Assembly (NCBI RefSeq): GCF_027594425.1
Contig: NZ_CP115159.1
Location: forward strand, 919,001 to 983,000
Length of the DNA: 64,000 nt
Source of the DNA: Zunongwangia sp. HGR-M22
GTDB lineage: Bacteria; Bacteroidota; Bacteroidia; Flavobacteriales; Flavobacteriaceae
Direction: 5' to 3'
This document shows positions 8,081-18,932 of this stretch, one piece after another. The notes beneath the pieces were generated by a model. It worked only from the letters and a program-made list of their open reading frames with translations, did not search any database and was not told the origin of the DNA. The translations under genes and the position numbers were made by a program. Position 1 is the first letter of the stretch; each line of letters opens with the position of its first letter.

Positions 8081-9970
8081 TTGAAAGTTAGTTTTTTAGG
8101 TATTTTTCTATTCTTTATCAATTTTTCTTCTCTAGCGCAGTCAGATTATTCAACTCAAATAAAAACCGACTCGGTTAATTATTATTTAAAGCAAACAGAT
8201 AACGCTATATTCAACGATTTTGATAGAGCAATAATCGATCTTCAAAAGTGTGATAAGTTTGCAAAAGATCTTGATAATCCCAAACTACATGCAGAAATTA
8301 TTAGAAAATGGGCTATTGCTTATTATGTGAAAGGTGATTATTATAAGTCTTTAAAAGATTTTTTAAAGGCAGAAAAGATATATAGATCAATCGATGATTA
8401 TGAAGGTGTTGGAAAATGCTTAAATGGTCTTGGGTTGATCCAGCAAGGGATGGATCGGCACGATATTGCTATAGAATATTTTCGCCAGGCAATTGAATAT
8501 TATAATCAATCTGAAAAAAAATATGCAGCCGCACCGGCCGTGATCAATATTGGCATATCTAAATTAAAATTAGGACATCTAGAGGAAGCCAAGACCATTT
8601 TGGATAGTGCGCTAATTATATCTAAAGCCGCGAATAGAAAAGATATTGAACACTTAACGATGAATCACCTGGGGGATTTAGCGTATCAAAAAGAAGATAT
8701 TCCTTCCGCAATAAATTATTTCGATAACGTATTGAACGATAAAACTTCACCAAATAACTGGGAGAAATCTTTTGCATATTTTGGTTTAGCACAGAGTTAC
8801 TTTTATCGAGGCAATCTGGCTAAAGCTGAAAAAAATGCACTTGAAGCCTTAAATTTTGCTGAAATAAATGATTCGTTTTATGAATTAGAAAAGATTACAG
8901 GAATTCTTTTCAATATCTACGAGCAAAAAGGAGAATCAAACAAAGCGCTACAATATTCGAAACAGCATAATATTTATGGAGATTCGCTGTATAATCAAAA
9001 GCGTTTAAGATCTATCGATCTTCTTAATCTGGAAAGTAAAGAAGAAGATAATCGTAGGTTGCGATTAGAAAGAATGGAGAAGGATAGAGAGCTTTCCCGT
9101 AATAAATTAATTATCGCTATCCTGCTTGGGGTGGGCGTTGTGCTGAAGGTTATTTTGTTTTTTAGGATAAAAACGTATCGTCAAAAAGAGAAATTTAGAA
9201 AAACAGTAGAAGAAAAGAACGAATTAATTGTTCAGAAAAATAAATTAATTACAGAACGTAATAAAGAGCTAGCCAATCTTAATAAAAGTAAAGATCGATT
9301 ATTTTCAATCTTGTCACATGATTTAAAGTCGCCCATTGGTTCTATACAAAAATTGCTTGAACTTATTAAAATAGGAGAATTCTCTGAAAAAGAACAGGCA
9401 GAGTTGCTTGATGAAATGCTTAAACAGGTGTCGGCAACCTCTACCATGCTGCAAAATTTATTACAATGGGCCAATTCGCAATTAGAAGGTTCTAAAATGC
9501 ATTTGGAAGAAGTGGTGCTGCCAAAAAGAGTGCGAGAAATTATGGAAGCTCATTATCTGGTAGCAAAATCTAAAGGCATTCAGATAAAACATGATATACC
9601 GGCGAGTTTAAGTGCTATTGTTGTGGATAAAGGTCATTTATCTATCATACTTCATAATTTAGTAAGTAACGCCATAAAATTTACACATCAGTATAAAGAA
9701 ATTAAAATCCATTATAAGGAGGATGAAGAGTTTGTTTATTTTAAAATAAAAGATGGTGGCGAGGGGATTTCTGAAGAGCGAATAGCACAAATACAAAATT
9801 TTAATACCCAGTTAATGTCTGAATTAGGTACAAACATGGAAACCGGAACAGGTATAGGACTGCTGTTAGTAAAGCAATTTTTACAACTGAATAAAGCAAC
9901 TCTCGATATTAAAAGCTATCCTGAAGAAGGCTCAGAATTTATTATTCGTTTCAGAAAAAAGACAGATTAA
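8081..9970 (+). CDS. TPR-containing sensor histidine kinase (orphan)
   Basis: A 629-aa two-component sensor, starting at TTG 8081 with a signal peptide (cleavage near L-A-Q). Residues about 50-300 are tetratricopeptide repeats and should be periplasmic. A transmembrane helix at about 345-365 is followed by a coiled coil (about 365-405). The dimerisation/phosphoacceptor motif F-S-I-L-S-H-D-L-K-S-P places the phospho-histidine at H413. The HATPase domain follows, with N-box N-A-I-K-F-T and G-boxes (D-G-G-E-G-I, G-T-G-I-G-L). No response regulator is adjacent. The signal sensed is unknown. Confidence 0.9.
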   Translation: MKVSFLGIFLFFINFSSLAQSDYSTQIKTDSVNYYLKQTDNAIFNDFDRAIIDLQKCDKFAKDLDNPKLHAEIIRKWAIAYYVKGDYYKSLKDFLKAEKIYRSIDDYEGVGKCLNGLGLIQQGMDRHDIAIEYFRQAIEYYNQSEKKYAAAPAVINIGISKLKLGHLEEAKTILDSALIISKAANRKDIEHLTMNHLGDLAYQKEDIPSAINYFDNVLNDKTSPNNWEKSFAYFGLAQSYFYRGNLAKAEKNALEALNFAEINDSFYELEKITGILFNIYEQKGESNKALQYSKQHNIYGDSLYNQKRLRSIDLLNLESKEEDNRRLRLERMEKDRELSRNKLIIAILLGVGVVLKVILFFRIKTYRQKEKFRKTVEEKNELIVQKNKLITERNKELANLNKSKDRLFSILSHDLKSPIGSIQKLLELIKIGEFSEKEQAELLDEMLKQVSATSTMLQNLLQWANSQLEGSKMHLEEVVLPKRVREIMEAHYLVAKSKGIQIKHDIPASLSAIVVDKGHLSIILHNLVSNAIKFTHQYKEIKIHYKEDEEFVYFKIKDGGEGISEERIAQIQNFNTQLMSELGTNMETGTGIGLLLVKQFLQLNKATLDIKSYPEEGSEFIIRFRKKTD

Positions 9971-10006
9971 TGATTTATTCACTTTAGCCTAATGCATTCT
10001 GCCTAA

Positions 10007-11518
<1,512 letters not shown>

Positions 11519-11538
11519 GTTTCTTTATTGTTAGATTT

Positions 11539-11568
11539 AAAAAAAGCCCGCAATTGCGGGCTTTTTTG
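11539..11568 (+). terminator. Terminator after guaB, probably bidirectional
   Basis: GCCCGC (11546-11551), loop AATT, GCGGGC (11556-11561), flanked by A5 on the left and T6 on the right. It lies between convergent guaB and ompH. Confidence 0.88.
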
Positions 11569-11585
11569 TTTTATGCTTGCAATAT

Positions 11586-12143
11586 TTAGTTTGAATTTGC
11601 ATTGTTACTATCTGCAGAAGGTTGCGTAGTGTTTACTTCTTCAATAGATATTCCTAATTTTTCCATTACTTTTTCGGTAATATCGCTTCCTTGTTGTGAG
11701 TATGCTAATGCACCACCGCCTGCATGGAAAATCTGGGTGTACCCTTCTTCATTGATCACTTCTTGCATTGCAGCGTCGATCTTTTTGTATAATGGTTGGG
11801 TAAGCTCATTACGCTTCATTTGCATCATTACCTGTGAACGTTGGCGAAATTGTTTAATCTCATTCTCCAGACCAAGAATTTGATTTTCACGTTGTTTTTT
11901 AACGTCTTCAGTAAAAACAGCAGTGCTATCCTGATAATTTTTAATTAGACCTTCATAGGCTTGTATGGCATTTTCAACATCAGCCTGCAAAGACTCATTA
12001 TATGCTTTAACTCCGTCATTTACATTGTTAATTTCAGGCATTTTAGAAATGATATATTCTGCATCTATAGTGCCTATTTTAGTTTGTGCGTTAGCGGCTA
12101 TTGCTAAAAATAAAAATGTGATTAATACGCTAAATTTCTTCAT
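11586..12143 (-). CDS. OmpH/Skp-family periplasmic chaperone
   Basis: A 185-aa periplasmic protein with a cleavable signal (cleavage after A-N-A-Q). The OmpH core is K-I-G-T-I-D-A-E-Y-I, a long coiled-coil pair of helices (about residues 45-130, K/Q/E rich) and a closing strand (F-H-A-G-G-G-A-L-A-Y). Skp-type proteins hold unfolded outer-membrane proteins between the Sec and Bam machineries. The C-terminal tail is low complexity (N/S rich). A surA-type operon starts divergently upstream, so two outer-membrane protein chaperone units share this intergenic region. Confidence 0.87.
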   Translation of the reverse strand: MKKFSVLITFLFLAIAANAQTKIGTIDAEYIISKMPEINNVNDGVKAYNESLQADVENAIQAYEGLIKNYQDSTAVFTEDVKKQRENQILGLENEIKQFRQRSQVMMQMKRNELTQPLYKKIDAAMQEVINEEGYTQIFHAGGGALAYSQQGSDITEKVMEKLGISIEEVNTTQPSADSNNANSN

Positions 12144-12163
12144 TTTTTGTCTCTTGTTTTGCG

Positions 12164-12171
12164 CAAATATA
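12164..12171 (-). promoter_or_regulatory. -7 box of the ompH gene (minus strand TATATTTG)
   Basis: CAAATATA on the plus strand reads TATATTTG on the minus strand. It places the start site near 12157, just upstream of the ATG at 12143. Confidence 0.5.
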
Positions 12172-12298
12172 ATAGGGAGTAGTAATAAAACATAGAAAAT
12201 TTTGCGAAAATGGTACTTTGCGTTATTTCAAATTAGTTTCACTTCAGATTATATTCAGAAAAAAACAAGCACTGCTTGATAATCAGTAATGTTATATC

Positions 12299-12328
12299 TT
12301 GCAGAACCTCTAGGAATTCTTATTTTTG
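12299..12328 (+). promoter_or_regulatory. Consensus promoter (TTG-N19-TATTTTTG) of the SurA operon
   Basis: TTG at 12299-12301, a 19-bp spacer and TATTTTTG at 12321-12328 match the Bacteroidota housekeeping promoter exactly. The expected start is near 12335, about 60 nt before the first gene. Confidence 0.75.
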
Positions 12329-12393
12329 CTCCACTTAATAAGAAATTTCAGGAAAAAGCGTTTTACTGAAGTTGAAAGAATTATTTACCTGGT

Positions 12394-13254
12394 TTGAGAA
12401 TAGGAGTTAAAGCCATTTTTATAAGCTTTGTATTAGTTTTGGTGATTTCTTGTGATCTTTTTAAATCTCAGGATGACCGAAAGATAGTGGTGCGGGTAAA
12501 TAATTCATATTTGTATGAGGAAGATATAGCAGAGCTTGTAGGTGAAGGCATATCTGCAGAAGATAGTTCGATTATTGTAAATAGTTATATTAATCGATGG
12601 GCGACGCAGCAATTACTTATAGATAGGGCTAAGTTAAATTTGCCTGAAGAACAGCAACGTGAATTTAATGAATTGGTTGAGAATTATAGAAACGAGTTGT
12701 ACACCAATGCATACAGCGATGCTATAGTTTCACAAGAATTAGATTCTGTTTTTAATGATTCCGTTATTTCAGGATATTATAAAGAGCATAAAGAAAACTT
12801 TAAATTGAGTCAGGATCTCGTAAAGTTACGCTATATAAATTTAGAATCGAATAATACGAATCTGGATAAAATTAAAAAGTGGTTTGTTCGTTTTAATGAA
12901 GAGGATAGAAAGAAGTTGCAGGAAAATGCACTTCAGTTTAAAAATTATTCATTTAATGATTCTGTTTGGGTGAAAACTTTAACTGTTTACGATAAAATAG
13001 TACCATTAAGTATAGAAGATCGAGCAAAATTATTACAAAAGGAAAAATACATAGAATTAAAAGATTCAGTAGAAACTTATTTGATCTATGTAAATGATGC
13101 GCTTAAGAAAAATGATGAGGCGCCATTAGAATATGCAAAACGAACCGTGGAACAGATTTTGCTTAATAAGCAAAAGTTGGAGTTGGTTAAGCAACTAGAA
13201 AAGGATATTACTAAAGATGCAATTAAAAACAATCAATTTGAAATTTACAATTAA
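12394..13254 (+). CDS. SurA/PpiC-related lipoprotein without a clear parvulin domain
   Basis: A 286-aa probable lipoprotein. It starts at TTG 12394, with a signal ending V-I-S-C-D (Cys20). Residues about 30-130 resemble the SurA N-domain (V-V-R-V-N-N-S-Y-L-Y-E-E-D-I, helical). The C-terminal half shows none of the glycine and phenylalanine landmarks of a parvulin isomerase domain. A chaperone-only role in outer-membrane biogenesis is inferred. Its 3' end overlaps the next gene, a SurA protein, so the two are translationally coupled. Confidence 0.7.
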   Translation: MRIGVKAIFISFVLVLVISCDLFKSQDDRKIVVRVNNSYLYEEDIAELVGEGISAEDSSIIVNSYINRWATQQLLIDRAKLNLPEEQQREFNELVENYRNELYTNAYSDAIVSQELDSVFNDSVISGYYKEHKENFKLSQDLVKLRYINLESNNTNLDKIKKWFVRFNEEDRKKLQENALQFKNYSFNDSVWVKTLTVYDKIVPLSIEDRAKLLQKEKYIELKDSVETYLIYVNDALKKNDEAPLEYAKRTVEQILLNKQKLELVKQLEKDITKDAIKNNQFEIYN

Positions 13255-14668
13255 GAAAGCTTTGATTTTGGGAGCGCTAGTGCTGGGCATAAATGCAGGA
13301 GCACAAGAAATTATCGTGACCGATAGTACATCAATACAGCCAGAAGATGAGTTGGTACAAAACCAGCCTTTATCTGAGGCAGAAGGTTCTCGTAGAAAAG
13401 TAGATGGTATAGCCGCAGTAATTGGTGATTATATTATTCTTGATAGTGATGTCGATTTAACAAGAAAAGATATTCAATCACAGGGAGGAAGTACAGCGAA
13501 TGTTACAGACTGCCAACTAGCAGGTTCTTTGATGGAGAATAAGCTTTATGCTCACCAGGCTATACAGGATAGTATTGTAGTTCCAGATGCACAAATCAAT
13601 AATTATATCGACCAGCAGATTGCAGGAATGGTGCAGCAGTTGGGAAGTATGGATGATGTTCTGGAATTTTACAAAAGAGATTCTGAAGCAGAATTTAGAA
13701 ATGAATTATTTGAGCTGAACAAGCAAAGCCAGCTTGCGCAACAGATGAGACAGAAGATTGTTGAAAATATTGAGGTAACCCCTGAAGAAGTTCGACAGTA
13801 TTTTGATGAGATTCCTAAAGATTCGTTGCCTATTTTTGGGGACGAAGTAGAAATTTCAGAAATTGTAATAAAACCTGAAGTTCCTGAAGAAGAAAAGCAA
13901 AAAACGATCGATCGATTAAATCAGTTTAGAACCGATGTTTTGGAGAATGGGTCTAAGTTTGCTACGAAAGCCATTTTATATTCAGATGATACACAAACTG
14001 GCGGTGATATTTTAAGTTTTGGTAGAAAAGATCCTTTTGCAAAAGAATTTAAAGATGTAGCTTTTTCTTTAAGAGAAGGAGAAATTAGCGAACCTTTTGA
14101 AACGGATTTTGGATATCATATTGTTCAGTTGGTTAAAATTAGAGGTCAGGAAATCGATGTGCGCCATATTCTGTTAATTCCAGATGTAAATAACGATGCG
14201 CTGGAAAAAGCGAAAGAAAAAATTGATAAAGTAAGAGAGAAAATTGAGAATGGAGATATCGAATTTGCACAAGCTGCCAGAGAAGTTTCGGATCGAGAGG
14301 AAACAAAAGCTGACGGTGGTAAAATGAGAAATCCTACCACAGGAGATTCCAGATTTGAACAAACTAAATTAGATACCAAATTATATAATCAAATTTCAGA
14401 TTTAAAAGAAGGCGAAATTTCTTATAGAATTACGGAGCAGGATAGGATGGGGCGTCCATTTTATAAGATTATCAAAATGGACAAAAGAATTCCGCAGCAC
14501 ACTGCCAATTACGGTTCAGATTATATGAAAATTAAAGAGCTTGCACTACAGGATAAAAGAATTAAAGCAATCCAGGAGTGGCAGAAAGAAAAAATTCAGG
14601 ATACTTACGTTAAAGTTAGCGGAAAATACCGAGATTGTGAGTATACTAGCAATTGGTTAAAAAAATAA
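13238..14668 (+). CDS. surA: SurA-type periplasmic peptidyl-prolyl isomerase/chaperone
   Basis: 476 aa from TTG 13238 (M-K-F-T-I-K-K-A, giving a proper signal peptide ending G-A-Q); an ATG at 13217 is an alternative. The SurA N-domain spans about residues 55-180 (V-D-G-I-A-A-V-I-G-D-Y-I-I-L-D-S-D-V). Two parvulin domains follow: about 190-300, with G-G-D-I-L-S-F-G-R and F-G-Y-H-I-V-Q-L, and about 305-420, with V-R-H-I-L-L and G-G-K-M-R. It escorts outer-membrane proteins through the periplasm. It overlaps the preceding lipoprotein gene by 17 bp. A MoxR ATPase gene follows 13 bp later. Confidence 0.9.
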   Translation: MKFTIKKALILGALVLGINAGAQEIIVTDSTSIQPEDELVQNQPLSEAEGSRRKVDGIAAVIGDYIILDSDVDLTRKDIQSQGGSTANVTDCQLAGSLMENKLYAHQAIQDSIVVPDAQINNYIDQQIAGMVQQLGSMDDVLEFYKRDSEAEFRNELFELNKQSQLAQQMRQKIVENIEVTPEEVRQYFDEIPKDSLPIFGDEVEISEIVIKPEVPEEEKQKTIDRLNQFRTDVLENGSKFATKAILYSDDTQTGGDILSFGRKDPFAKEFKDVAFSLREGEISEPFETDFGYHIVQLVKIRGQEIDVRHILLIPDVNNDALEKAKEKIDKVREKIENGDIEFAQAAREVSDREETKADGGKMRNPTTGDSRFEQTKLDTKLYNQISDLKEGEISYRITEQDRMGRPFYKIIKMDKRIPQHTANYGSDYMKIKELALQDKRIKAIQEWQKEKIQDTYVKVSGKYRDCEYTSNWLKK

Positions 14669-14681
14669 AATTTACTACTGA

Positions 14682-15635
14682 ATGTCTGACGTTAACTTAC
14701 TAGAAAATTTTGTAAAAAAGCATCAAAGCTTAAAAAATGAAATAGCAAAAGTAATTGTTGGACAAGAAAATGTAATAGATCAAATATTGCTCTCCGTATT
14801 CTCCGGGGGGCATTCTTTGTTAATAGGGGTGCCGGGTTTGGCAAAAACGCTAATGGTAAATACTATTGCAAAGGCTTTGGGTTTAGATTTTAAAAGAATT
14901 CAATTTACTCCAGATTTAATGCCGAGCGATATCCTGGGTTCTGAGATTCTGGATGAAAATCGAACATTTAAATTTCTAAAAGGGCCTGTGTTTACTAATA
15001 TATTATTAGCTGATGAGATTAACCGAACTCCGCCTAAAACCCAGGCTGCGCTTTTAGAAGCCATGCAGGAAAAATCGGTTACAGTAGCGGGAAGACGTTA
15101 CGATCTTGCTTCTCCTTATTTTGTATTGGCGACACAAAACCCAATAGAGCAAGAGGGAACATATCCTTTGCCAGAAGCTCAGCTCGATCGTTTTATGTTT
15201 GCCATAAATTTAGAATATCCTAGTTTCGAGGAAGAAGTGAATGTGGTTAAAAACACGACTACAGATAAAAAATATGAAATTAAATCGTTATTTGCTGCAA
15301 ACGAGATTAGTGAAATTCAGCATATAATTAGAAAAATGCCAGTAGCAGATAATGTGATAGAATATGCCGTAAAACTGGTTGGTAAAACTCGGCCAAATAC
15401 AGATGCTGCACCAGAGCTTGTTAAAAATTATCTGGATTGGGGAGCAGGGCCAAGAGCTTCACAAAATCTAATATTAGCAGCAAAAACTCATGCTGCGGTG
15501 AATGGGAAATTTTCACCAGATAAAGAAAACGTTCAGGCGGTTGCGATAGGCATACTTCGCCATCGTGTAATAAAAAACTATAAAGCAGAAGCAGAAGGTG
15601 TAACTCTGGAATCTTTGATCAGAGCTCTTTTCTAA
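14682..15635 (+). CDS. MoxR-family AAA+ ATPase
   Basis: A 317-aa AAA+ ATPase of the MoxR/RavA lineage. It has Walker A G-V-P-G-L-A-K-T (residues 49-56), Walker B L-L-A-D-E-I-N-R, sensor 1 L-A-T-Q-N-P-I-E-Q-E-G and the C-terminal lid (Y-L-D-W-G-A-G-P-R-A-S-Q). MoxR ATPases are thought to act as chaperones for metal insertion or assembly, usually beside DUF58 and von Willebrand-A genes. None follow here. It is the last gene of the SurA unit, which hints at an envelope role. Confidence 0.9.
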   Translation: MSDVNLLENFVKKHQSLKNEIAKVIVGQENVIDQILLSVFSGGHSLLIGVPGLAKTLMVNTIAKALGLDFKRIQFTPDLMPSDILGSEILDENRTFKFLKGPVFTNILLADEINRTPPKTQAALLEAMQEKSVTVAGRRYDLASPYFVLATQNPIEQEGTYPLPEAQLDRFMFAINLEYPSFEEEVNVVKNTTTDKKYEIKSLFAANEISEIQHIIRKMPVADNVIEYAVKLVGKTRPNTDAAPELVKNYLDWGAGPRASQNLILAAKTHAAVNGKFSPDKENVQAVAIGILRHRVIKNYKAEAEGVTLESLIRALF

Positions 15636-15907
15636 AGCCTAATAAGCAATATTTTATTTGCTATCTTTTAATATAAATGTAGGGTATTAGATTTAGGAAC
15701 AATCTTTATTCTAGATATCATTTGTTATTTTAAATTCTTAAAAAAAATATAAATAGATAATTAAGAATGGCTATAAATAAAACTAATGCTGAATAAAAAT
15801 GATGTTTAATTGCCAAATTCTTAGAAATCGAGATGTCTTTTTGTGAACATCATTTTTAAATTAATAAGATGTTGATTATTGTTGAAAAAATTACATTTCT
15901 GCAATTT

Positions 15908-15951
15908 AATCTAAACCCTTTTACTCAAACCTTTTAGGAGTAGTTTAGATT
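15908..15951. promoter_or_regulatory. Interrupted 14-bp dyad upstream of the aconitase promoter
   Basis: AATCTAAAC (15908-15916) pairs perfectly with GTTTAGATT (15943-15951). Inside it, TACTC (15922-15926) pairs with GAGTA (15938-15942), directly adjoining the right outer arm. A 5-nt bulge (CCTTT) is left on the left arm. The two boxes AAACCCTTTTA and AAACCTTTTA also form a near-direct repeat. It ends at the -33 region of the aconitase promoter, so it could be an operator. Confidence 0.4.
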
Positions 15952-15973
15952 TTCAATATCCGGCTATTTTTCT

Positions 15974-15981
15974 TACTTTTG
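15974..15981 (+). promoter_or_regulatory. -7 box (TACTTTTG) of the aconitase gene
   Basis: An exact TAnnTTTG match, with TTC 19 bp upstream (15952-15954). It supports initiation at the ATG at 16015 rather than at upstream in-frame codons. Confidence 0.55.
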
Positions 15982-16014
15982 CTAGACTTTTTTAGAACAA
16001 AAATTATAGAAACA

Positions 16015-18282
16015 ATGGCATACGATATTGATATGATCAAGAAGGTTTATGGCCATATGGCAGATCGTGTAACTAAAGCACGTGATGTTGTGGGTAAACC
16101 TTTAACACTTGCAGAAAAAATTCTTTATTCTCATTTATGGGATGGTGAAGCAACTACTGCTTATGAGAGAGCGAAAGATTATGTTGAATTCTCTCCAGAT
16201 AGAATTGCTTGTCAAGATGCAACTGCGCAGATGGCTTTATTGCAATTTATGCAGGCTGGTAAAAAGAAAGTTGCTGTGCCAACTACAGTGCACTGTGATC
16301 ACCTTATCCAGGCAAAAATGGGAGCTGCAATCGATCTTCAAAGTGCCAATAAATCTAGTAGTGAGGTTTTCGACTTTTTAGAGTCTGTTTCTAATAAATA
16401 CGGAATCGGTTTCTGGAAACCAGGTGCAGGTATTATTCATCAGGTAGTATTAGAAAATTATGCATTCCCAGGAGGAATGATGATTGGTACCGATTCTCAC
16501 ACCGTTAACGCAGGTGGTTTAGGTATGGTTGCTATTGGTGTTGGTGGAGCCGATGCTGTAGATGTAATGGCAGGTATGCCTTGGGAGCTTAAATTCCCTA
16601 AACTTATAGGTGTAAAATTAACTGGAAAACTGTCTGGATGGACAGCTCCAAAAGATGTAATTCTTAAAGTTGCAGGTATCTTAACTGTAAAAGGTGGTAC
16701 TGGTGCAATTATTGAATATTTTGGTGAAGGTGCACGTTCTATGTCTTGTACTGGTAAAGGTACTATTTGTAACATGGGAGCTGAAGTTGGAGCAACAACT
16801 TCAACTTTTGGTTATGATGAATCTATGGAGCGTTATTTAAAAGCTACAAACCGTGCAGATGTTGCTGAAGCAGCTAATGCTGTTAAAGAGCATTTAACAG
16901 GTGATGATGAAGTTTATGCAAATCCTGAGCAATATTTTGATGAAGTTATCGAAATTAATCTTTCAGAATTAAAACCTCATTTAAATGGACCTTTTACTCC
17001 AGATTTAGCGACTCCAATTTCTGAAATGGGAGTGAAAGCTAAAGAAAACGACTGGCCAATAAATGTAGATTGGGGACTAATTGGTTCTTGTACTAACTCT
17101 TCTTATGAAGATTTGACTCGTGCTGCTTCTATTGCACAACAGGCAGTTGATAAGAAAATAAAAGCAAAATCTGATTTTGGTATTAATCCAGGTTCAGAGC
17201 AAATTAGATTTACTGCAGAGCGTGACGGATTACTTCAAATTTTTGAAGATCTAGATGCTACTGTATTTACCAATGCTTGTGGACCATGTATTGGACAGTG
17301 GGATCGTAGTGATCGTAAAGGTGAAGAAAAGAATACGATTGTGCATTCTTTTAACCGTAACTTCTCTAAACGTGCCGATGGTAATCCAAACACCCATGCT
17401 TTTGTAGGTTCTCCAGAAATGGTTGCAGCAATTGCAATTTCAGGTCGTTTAGATTTTGATCCAACTCGTGATAAATTGATCAACGAGGATGGTGAAGAAG
17501 TAATGTTAGACGAGCCTAAAGGTATCGAGCTTCCAACAAAAGGTTTTGCTGTAGAAGATGCAGGTTATGTTGCTCCTAAAGAAGATGGTAGTAGTGTAGA
17601 AGTAAAAGTTGCTGAAGATAGTGAACGTTTACAATTATTAACTCCTTTTGAACCTTGGGATGGTGAAAATCTAACAGGAGCTAAACTTCTTATCAAAGCT
17701 TGGGGTAAATGTACTACCGACCATATTTCTATGGCTGGTCCTTGGTTACGTTACCGTGGTCATTTAGATAATATCTCTAACAACTGTTTAATTGGAGCTA
17801 TAAACGCTTACAATAAGAAAACAAACTTTGTAAAAAGTCAGATCACCGGAGAATATGACGGTGTACCTGCGGTACAGAGAGAATATAAAAAAGAAGGAAT
17901 TCCTACAGTTGTAGTAGGAGATCACAATTATGGTGAAGGTTCTTCTCGTGAGCACGCTGCAATGGAGCCACGTCACTTAGGTGTTAAAGTGGTATTAGTA
18001 AAATCTTTTGCTCGTATACACGAAACTAACCTTAAGAAACAAGGGATGTTAGGACTTACTTTCAAAAATGAAGAAGATTACGATCTAATTCAGGAAGACG
18101 ATACATTCAATTTTATAGATCTTGAGGAGTTTGCTCCAGACAAGGATCTTACAATTGAGATCGTTCACGCAGATGGTTCTAAAGATACGATCAAAGCTGA
18201 GCATACTTACAACCAACCACAAATTGAGTGGTACAAACATGGTTCAGCTTTAAATTTAATTAAGAAAGAAAATGTAGCTTAA
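16015..18282 (+). CDS. acn: Aconitate hydratase (mitochondrial-type)
   Basis: Interconverts citrate and isocitrate in the TCA cycle with a [4Fe-4S] cluster. The product is 755 aa from ATG 16015, the length of the mitochondrial-type family rather than AcnA (about 890) or AcnB (about 865). Cluster ligands are visible in G-S-C-T-N-S and in A-C-G-P-C-I-G. H-C-D-H-L and G-T-D-S-H-T-V-N form the active site. The swivel domain has the late [10 protein letters not shown] substrate-binding loop. Codon use looks highly expressed. It is monocistronic, with its own promoter, upstream dyad and terminator. Confidence 0.96.
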   Translation: MAYDIDMIKKVYGHMADRVTKARDVVGKPLTLAEKILYSHLWDGEATTAYERAKDYVEFSPDRIACQDATAQMALLQFMQAGKKKVAVPTTVHCDHLIQAKMGAAIDLQSANKSSSEVFDFLESVSNKYGIGFWKPGAGIIHQVVLENYAFPGGMMIGTDSHTVNAGGLGMVAIGVGGADAVDVMAGMPWELKFPKLIGVKLTGKLSGWTAPKDVILKVAGILTVKGGTGAIIEYFGEGARSMSCTGKGTICNMGAEVGATTSTFGYDESMERYLKATNRADVAEAANAVKEHLTGDDEVYANPEQYFDEVIEINLSELKPHLNGPFTPDLATPISEMGVKAKENDWPINVDWGLIGSCTNSSYEDLTRAASIAQQAVDKKIKAKSDFGINPGSEQIRFTAERDGLLQIFEDLDATVFTNACGPCIGQWDRSDRKGEEKNTIVHSFNRNFSKRADGNPNTHAFVGSPEMVAAIAISGRLDFDPTRDKLINEDGEEVMLDEPKGIELPTKGFAVEDAGYVAPKEDGSSVEVKVAEDSERLQLLTPFEPWDGENLTGAKLLIKAWGKCTTDHISMAGPWLRYRGHLDNISNNCLIGAINAYNKKTNFVKSQITGEYDGVPAVQREYKKEGIPTVVVGDHNYGEGSSREHAAMEPRHLGVKVVLVKSFARIHETNLKKQGMLGLTFKNEEDYDLIQEDDTFNFIDLEEFAPDKDLTIEIVHADGSKDTIKAEHTYNQPQIEWYKHGSALNLIKKENVA

Positions 18283-18303
18283 TTAGTTGTTTTTAATTTA
18301 TTC

Positions 18304-18333
18304 AAAAACTCCCGCTTTTTGCGGGAGTTTTTT
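18304..18333 (+). terminator. Terminator after aconitase
   Basis: AAAACTCCCGC (18305-18315) and GCGGGAGTTTT (18321-18331) form an 11-bp stem with a T5 loop, ending in a T-run. Confidence 0.9.
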
Positions 18334-18368
18334 GTTTAAAACTATATTTGTGTTGAAATTAGTATAGA

Positions 18369-18932
18369 ATGAAGAAGCTTTTTCAAAATCAGTGGGTAAA
18401 CATTATTCTTGTCGTGATTATTTTAGCGATGGTTTTACCGCAAACCAGAAAGCCGATTGCGATTGTTTTTAATAAACTTATTGCTTCCAGTCCTAAACTT
18501 ACTGATGAAGAAGATCGCCAGCAAATTGAATCTTACAATTGGATTCTTGAAGATCGCTTTGGTAATAATGTAGATTTTGCCCAATTTCAGGATAAAGTTA
18601 TTCTTATAAATTATTGGGCAACCTGGTGCCCTCCTTGCATTGCCGAGATGCCGAGTTTAAACGATTTGTATCAAGATTATAAAGAAAAAGTCGTGTTTCT
18701 TTTTATAAGCGGAGAAGGATTAGAAACCAGCCAGGGATTTATGAATGCTAAAGGCTATAATTTACCGGTTTATTGTATGAAAACGAATTACCCCGATCCT
18801 CTGGAAGGTTACAAACTGCCTACCTCATATCTTATAGATAAAAATGGTACTATCGTTATTAAAAAAGAAGGAGCGGCAAATTGGAATAGTGCTAATTTTA
18901 GAAATATTCTAGATCAGCTTTTAAAAAATTAG
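18369..18932 (+). CDS. TlpA-family membrane-anchored thioredoxin
   Basis: A 187-aa thiol-disulfide protein. An N-terminal uncleaved helix (about residues 11-25) should anchor it with the thioredoxin fold in the periplasm. The redox motif is W-C-P-P-C in the context Y-W-A-T-W-C-P-P-C-I-A-E-M-P, and the cis-Pro loop is L-P-T-S-Y. Such proteins reduce apocytochromes or other periplasmic thiols; the partner is not evident. Its stop codon overlaps the convergent crtY stop by a few bases. Confidence 0.88.
   Translation: MKKLFQNQWVNIILVVIILAMVLPQTRKPIAIVFNKLIASSPKLTDEEDRQQIESYNWILEDRFGNNVDFAQFQDKVILINYWATWCPPCIAEMPSLNDLYQDYKEKVVFLFISGEGLETSQGFMNAKGYNLPVYCMKTNYPDPLEGYKLPTSYLIDKNGTIVIKKEGAANWNSANFRNILDQLLKN

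Larger units (their letters stand above)
15636..16014. other. AT-rich intergenic region before aconitase
   Basis: 379 bp without a credible gene. It contains an interrupted dyad (15908-15951) and, 22 bp further on, the aconitase -7 box (15974-15981). The rest shows nothing recognisable. Confidence 0.6.
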
